64,000 bases of DNA. Source: Paludibacterium sp. B53371 (GTDB lineage Bacteria > Pseudomonadota > Gammaproteobacteria > Burkholderiales > Chromobacteriaceae). Of this stretch, positions 61,977-64,000 are shown one piece after another. Made by a program: the position numbers and the translations under genes. Positions within the stretch are counted from its first letter, which is position 1; each line of letters opens with the position of its first letter. Under the pieces are notes generated by a model. That model made no database searches and was not told the DNA's origin. It saw nothing but the letters and a program-made list of their open reading frames with translations. The stretch spans positions 1,488,001 to 1,552,000 of the forward strand of contig NZ_CP069163.1 of assembly GCF_018802765.1 (NCBI RefSeq), read 5' to 3'.

Positions 61977-63179
61977 ATGGTTAAGCAAGTACAAGAAGCC
62001 TATATCGTTGCAGCGACGCGCAGTCCGGTTGGTAAAGCCCCGCGCGGCATGCTGCGTCACGTTCGTCCGGATGACCTGCTGGCGCATGTCATCAAGGGGG
62101 CGCTGGCCCAGGTGCCGTCGCTGGATACCAGCCTGATTTCCGATGCCGTGGTCGGTTGCGCCTTCCCGGAAGCCGAGCAGGGTCTGAACATGGCGCGTAT
62201 CGGCGTGCTGCTGGCTGGCCTGCCGGATACGGTGGGTGGTGTCACCATCAACCGTTACTGCTCTTCCGGTATCAATGCCGTGCAAATGGCCGCCGACCGT
62301 ATCCGTCTGGGTGAGGCCGATGTGGTGATTGCCGGTGGTGCCGAGTCGATGTCGATGGTGCCGATGATGGGTAACAAAATCGCCCTGAACCCGGAAATCT
62401 TCGCCAGGGATGAGAACTACGCCATTGCCTATGGCATGGGTCTGACCGCCGAGAAGGTGGCGCAGCAATGGGGCGTTTCGCGCGAAGATCAGGATGCCTT
62501 CGCCGTCGAATCGCATCGTCGCGCACTGGCGGCCATCGAGGCCGGTGCCTTCAAGTCGGAAATCACCCCGTTCGAAGCCACTTATCGTCGCCCGAATCTG
62601 GCGACCGGTGAAGTGCAGATCAGCAAGAAACTGCTCGACACCGACGAAGGCCCGCGTGCCGACACTTCGCTGGAAGGTCTGGCCAAGCTGAAGACGGTCT
62701 TTGATGCCAAGGGTACGGTCACTGCCGGTAACAGCTCGCAGATGTCCGATGGCGCCGGTGCCGTGGTTCTGGTGTCGGAAAAGATCCTCAAGCAGTTCAA
62801 CCTGACCCCGCTGGCGCGCTACGTGACCTTCTCGGTCAAGGGTGTGCCGCCGGCCATCATGGGGATCGGTCCGAAGGAAGCCATTCCGCTGGCTTGCCGT
62901 CAGGCCGGCATCAGCCAGGCTGACCTGAAGTGGATCGAGCTGAATGAAGCGTTTGCCGCTCAGGCCCTGGCCGTGATTCGCGATCTGGAGCTGGATACCA
63001 GCCTGGTCAACCCGCATGGTGGTGCCATCGCGCTCGGTCACCCGCTGGGTGCGACCGGTGCCATCCGTACCGCCACCCTGGTGCACGGCATGCGTAACCG
63101 TGGTCAGAGCGGCTATGGCATGGTGACCATGTGTATCGGTACCGGCATGGGCGCGGCAGGCATTCTGGAAATCCTCTAA
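61977..63179 (+). CDS. fadA: 3-ketoacyl-CoA thiolase/acetyl-CoA C-acyltransferase
   Basis: This protein of 400 residues is the last enzyme of beta-oxidation. Active-site Cys lies in INRYCSSGINAVQMAADRI, the His in NPHGGAIALGHPLGATGA, and the second Cys in MVTMCIGTGMGAAGILEIL. GAGGGAG precedes the ATG. Its length and sequence resemble FadA/FadI type enzymes rather than PhaA. It lies 15 bases after the FadN-type gene, so the two are co-transcribed. Confidence 0.94.
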   Translation: MVKQVQEAYIVAATRSPVGKAPRGMLRHVRPDDLLAHVIKGALAQVPSLDTSLISDAVVGCAFPEAEQGLNMARIGVLLAGLPDTVGGVTINRYCSSGINAVQMAADRIRLGEADVVIAGGAESMSMVPMMGNKIALNPEIFARDENYAIAYGMGLTAEKVAQQWGVSREDQDAFAVESHRRALAAIEAGAFKSEITPFEATYRRPNLATGEVQISKKLLDTDEGPRADTSLEGLAKLKTVFDAKGTVTAGNSSQMSDGAGAVVLVSEKILKQFNLTPLARYVTFSVKGVPPAIMGIGPKEAIPLACRQAGISQADLKWIELNEAFAAQALAVIRDLELDTSLVNPHGGAIALGHPLGATGAIRTATLVHGMRNRGQSGYGMVTMCIGTGMGAAGILEIL

Positions 63180-63204
63180 GCCATCCGCTTCCCGTTCGAC
63201 AAAG

Positions 63205-63235
63205 CGGCATCCTCGACAGAGGGTGCCGTTTTTTT
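63205..63235 (+). terminator. Intrinsic terminator of the fadN-fadA unit
   Basis: A 10-bp stem (CGGCATCCTC/GAGGGTGCCG, one G-T pair) with a four-base loop is followed by seven T. Confidence 0.92.
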
Positions 63236-63322
63236 ATCCCTTCTGCGGGATCATGCTGTCGCAAAAATAATACGACCAGCGGTCATTTTATTTTGAGAAC
63301 GGCTAGGACGCCTGGTTTTGCC

Positions 63323-63383
63323 ATGACATGCCGGCGAGGGCGGTGCTATTCTGGTTAGAGTTACGGCTCCAAACGTCCGTTCG
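63323..63383 (+). promoter_or_regulatory. Promoter and palindrome upstream of the aldehyde dehydrogenase gene
   Basis: -35 ATGACA (63323-63328) and an extended -10 TGCTATTCT (63344-63352) have an 18-base spacer. CAAACGTCCGTTCG (63370-63383) lies about 12 bases past the expected start and resembles the third operator on the TetR promoter (CAAACACCTGTTCG). Confidence 0.45.
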
Positions 63384-63415
63384 TGACGTGAGCCAGGCAA
63401 GTCTAAGGAGATAGG

Positions 63416-64000
63416 ATGGGAAGCCCGACCCTGCTGCCGGAGCAGCAAGTATCAACCCTGGAGGCCGCCTTTGCCGCCATGCAGGCCGCCAGTCGGCGCG
63501 AGCCGTTTCCGGATCTGGCTTTGCGACGCCAGCGCCTGACCCGGCTGGCCGATGTGCTGTTTCAGCATCAGGACGCCATCGCTGCCGCCATCAGCGCCGA
63601 TTTTGGTCATCGCAGTGCGGAAGAAACCCGGCTGGCCGAGCTGTTTCCCTCGCTGGAGGGAATTCGGCATGCGCGCCACCATCTGCGCCGCTGGATGCGG
63701 CCGCAGCGCCGCTCGGTGGCGTTCTGGTTCAAGCCGGCGCGCAACCGGGTGATGCCGCAGCCGCTGGGCGTGGTCGGCATTGTGGTGCCCTGGAACTATC
63801 CGCTGTTTCTGGCGATTGGTCCGCTGGTGGCCGCCCTGGCCGCCGGCAATCGCGCCATGATCAAGATGTCCGAGTTCACCCCGCAAACCGGCGCCTTGCT
63901 GGCCGATCTCCTGGCGCAGGCGCTGGGGCCCGAGGTCGTGCAGGTGTTCAACGGTCCGGTTGAACTGGCGCAGCGCTTCGGCAGCCTGCCGTTCGATCAT
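63416..64000 (+). CDS. Aldehyde dehydrogenase (coniferyl/fatty-aldehyde type), 3' end outside window
   Basis: The reading frame runs open from ATG 63416 to the window edge (195 codons), so the gene is incomplete. AAGGAG precedes the ATG. The visible part has LRRQRLTRLADVLFQHQDAI, SADFGHRS, then PLGVVGIVVPWNYPLFLAI, the conserved NAD-binding-region motif of aldehyde dehydrogenases, and AAGNRAMIKMSEFTPQTG. The N-terminus (about 195 residues) resembles coniferyl-aldehyde/long-chain aldehyde dehydrogenases. The catalytic Cys is beyond the window. Location by the fad locus suggests oxidation of fatty aldehydes. Confidence 0.85.
   Translation, partial: MGSPTLLPEQQVSTLEAAFAAMQAASRREPFPDLALRRQRLTRLADVLFQHQDAIAAAISADFGHRSAEETRLAELFPSLEGIRHARHHLRRWMRPQRRSVAFWFKPARNRVMPQPLGVVGIVVPWNYPLFLAIGPLVAALAAGNRAMIKMSEFTPQTGALLADLLAQALGPEVVQVFNGPVELAQRFGSLPFDH

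Noticed and set aside
59565-63086. A 1173-codon open frame on the minus strand
   Set aside because: It lies wholly opposite the FadN-type and fadA genes, has His/Gln/Arg-rich low-complexity translation and no ribosome site; it is a GC-rich antisense shadow.
1-64000. CRISPR array, prophage, insertion sequence or toxin-antitoxin system
   Set aside because: No regularly spaced repeats, phage structural genes, transposase motifs or paired toxin-antitoxin genes were seen; the small HTH gene at 39831 has no toxin partner.

Overview
The window is a chromosomal segment, roughly 60% GC and gene-dense, of a Gram-negative bacterium. The combination of cvpA-purF-metZ beside folC, the yciB-yciI-bolA-parvulin cluster, orn/pgi/xerC, PhaB, a small 4.5S-type SRP RNA and the general codon use points to a betaproteobacterium, most likely Neisseriales (Chromobacteriaceae-like). 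This placement is inferred from gene content, not from a search. I saw no prophage, insertion sequence, CRISPR array, tRNA or rRNA gene. No gene-free stretch exceeds about 250 bases.

Region 1 (1-16.9 kb) is a signalling island. It holds a hybrid histidine kinase (cut by the window edge), two periplasmic solute-binding-like proteins without transporter partners, twin response regulators sharing an unrecognised C-terminal half, a heme oxygenase next to a bacteriophytochrome hybrid kinase (PAS-GAF-PHY-HisKA-HATPase-REC-REC-Hpt), and a BMP-family binding protein. It ends with a receiver/PP2C phosphatase whose phospho-acceptor Asp is replaced by Ser, a TPR-methyltransferase fusion, and a CHASE4-type/GAF/degenerate-GGDEF/EAL c-di-GMP phosphodiesterase. 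None of these proteins shows a DNA-binding output domain, so the output is probably protein-protein or c-di-GMP based. This is the best candidate for an undescribed pathway in the window.

Region 2 (17-32 kb) carries respiration and metal genes: cytochrome b561-type, cytochrome c', a zur-COG0523 GTPase operon under a near-perfect Zur box, and a TauE/SafE-like protein. It also has an enoyl-CoA hydratase homologue lacking one catalytic Glu, an AraC regulator, two periplasmic parvulins with bolA/yciI/yciB, an SPFH/NfeD pair, an HD-GYP protein, an orphan ParA-like ATPase with an 11-bp inverted repeat in its leader, a GMP reductase homologue behind a short terminated leader, a free-Met-(R)-SO reductase, a GbsR-type regulator and phaB.

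Region 3 (32-54 kb) is mostly housekeeping: rsgA-phhB-M48 protease (start/stop overlaps), orn, pgi, pncC, xerC, a TerB-like protein, a thioesterase, a universal stress protein and a small HTH protein. It continues with the SRP RNA (ffs), argE, an NSS transporter, aspC, an NlpC/P60 lipoprotein, uup, folC, a SPOR protein, cvpA, purF and metZ. Strong terminator-like hairpins lie immediately before purF and before metZ.

Region 4 (54-64 kb) is a fatty-acid beta-oxidation locus: TetR regulator, fadE, a thioesterase, fadL, a FadN-type 3-hydroxyacyl-CoA dehydrogenase/enoyl-CoA hydratase, fadA and an aldehyde dehydrogenase cut by the window edge. AAAC...GTTT palindromes sit on the tetR promoter and recur upstream of fadL and the aldehyde dehydrogenase, suggesting a local PsrA-like regulon.
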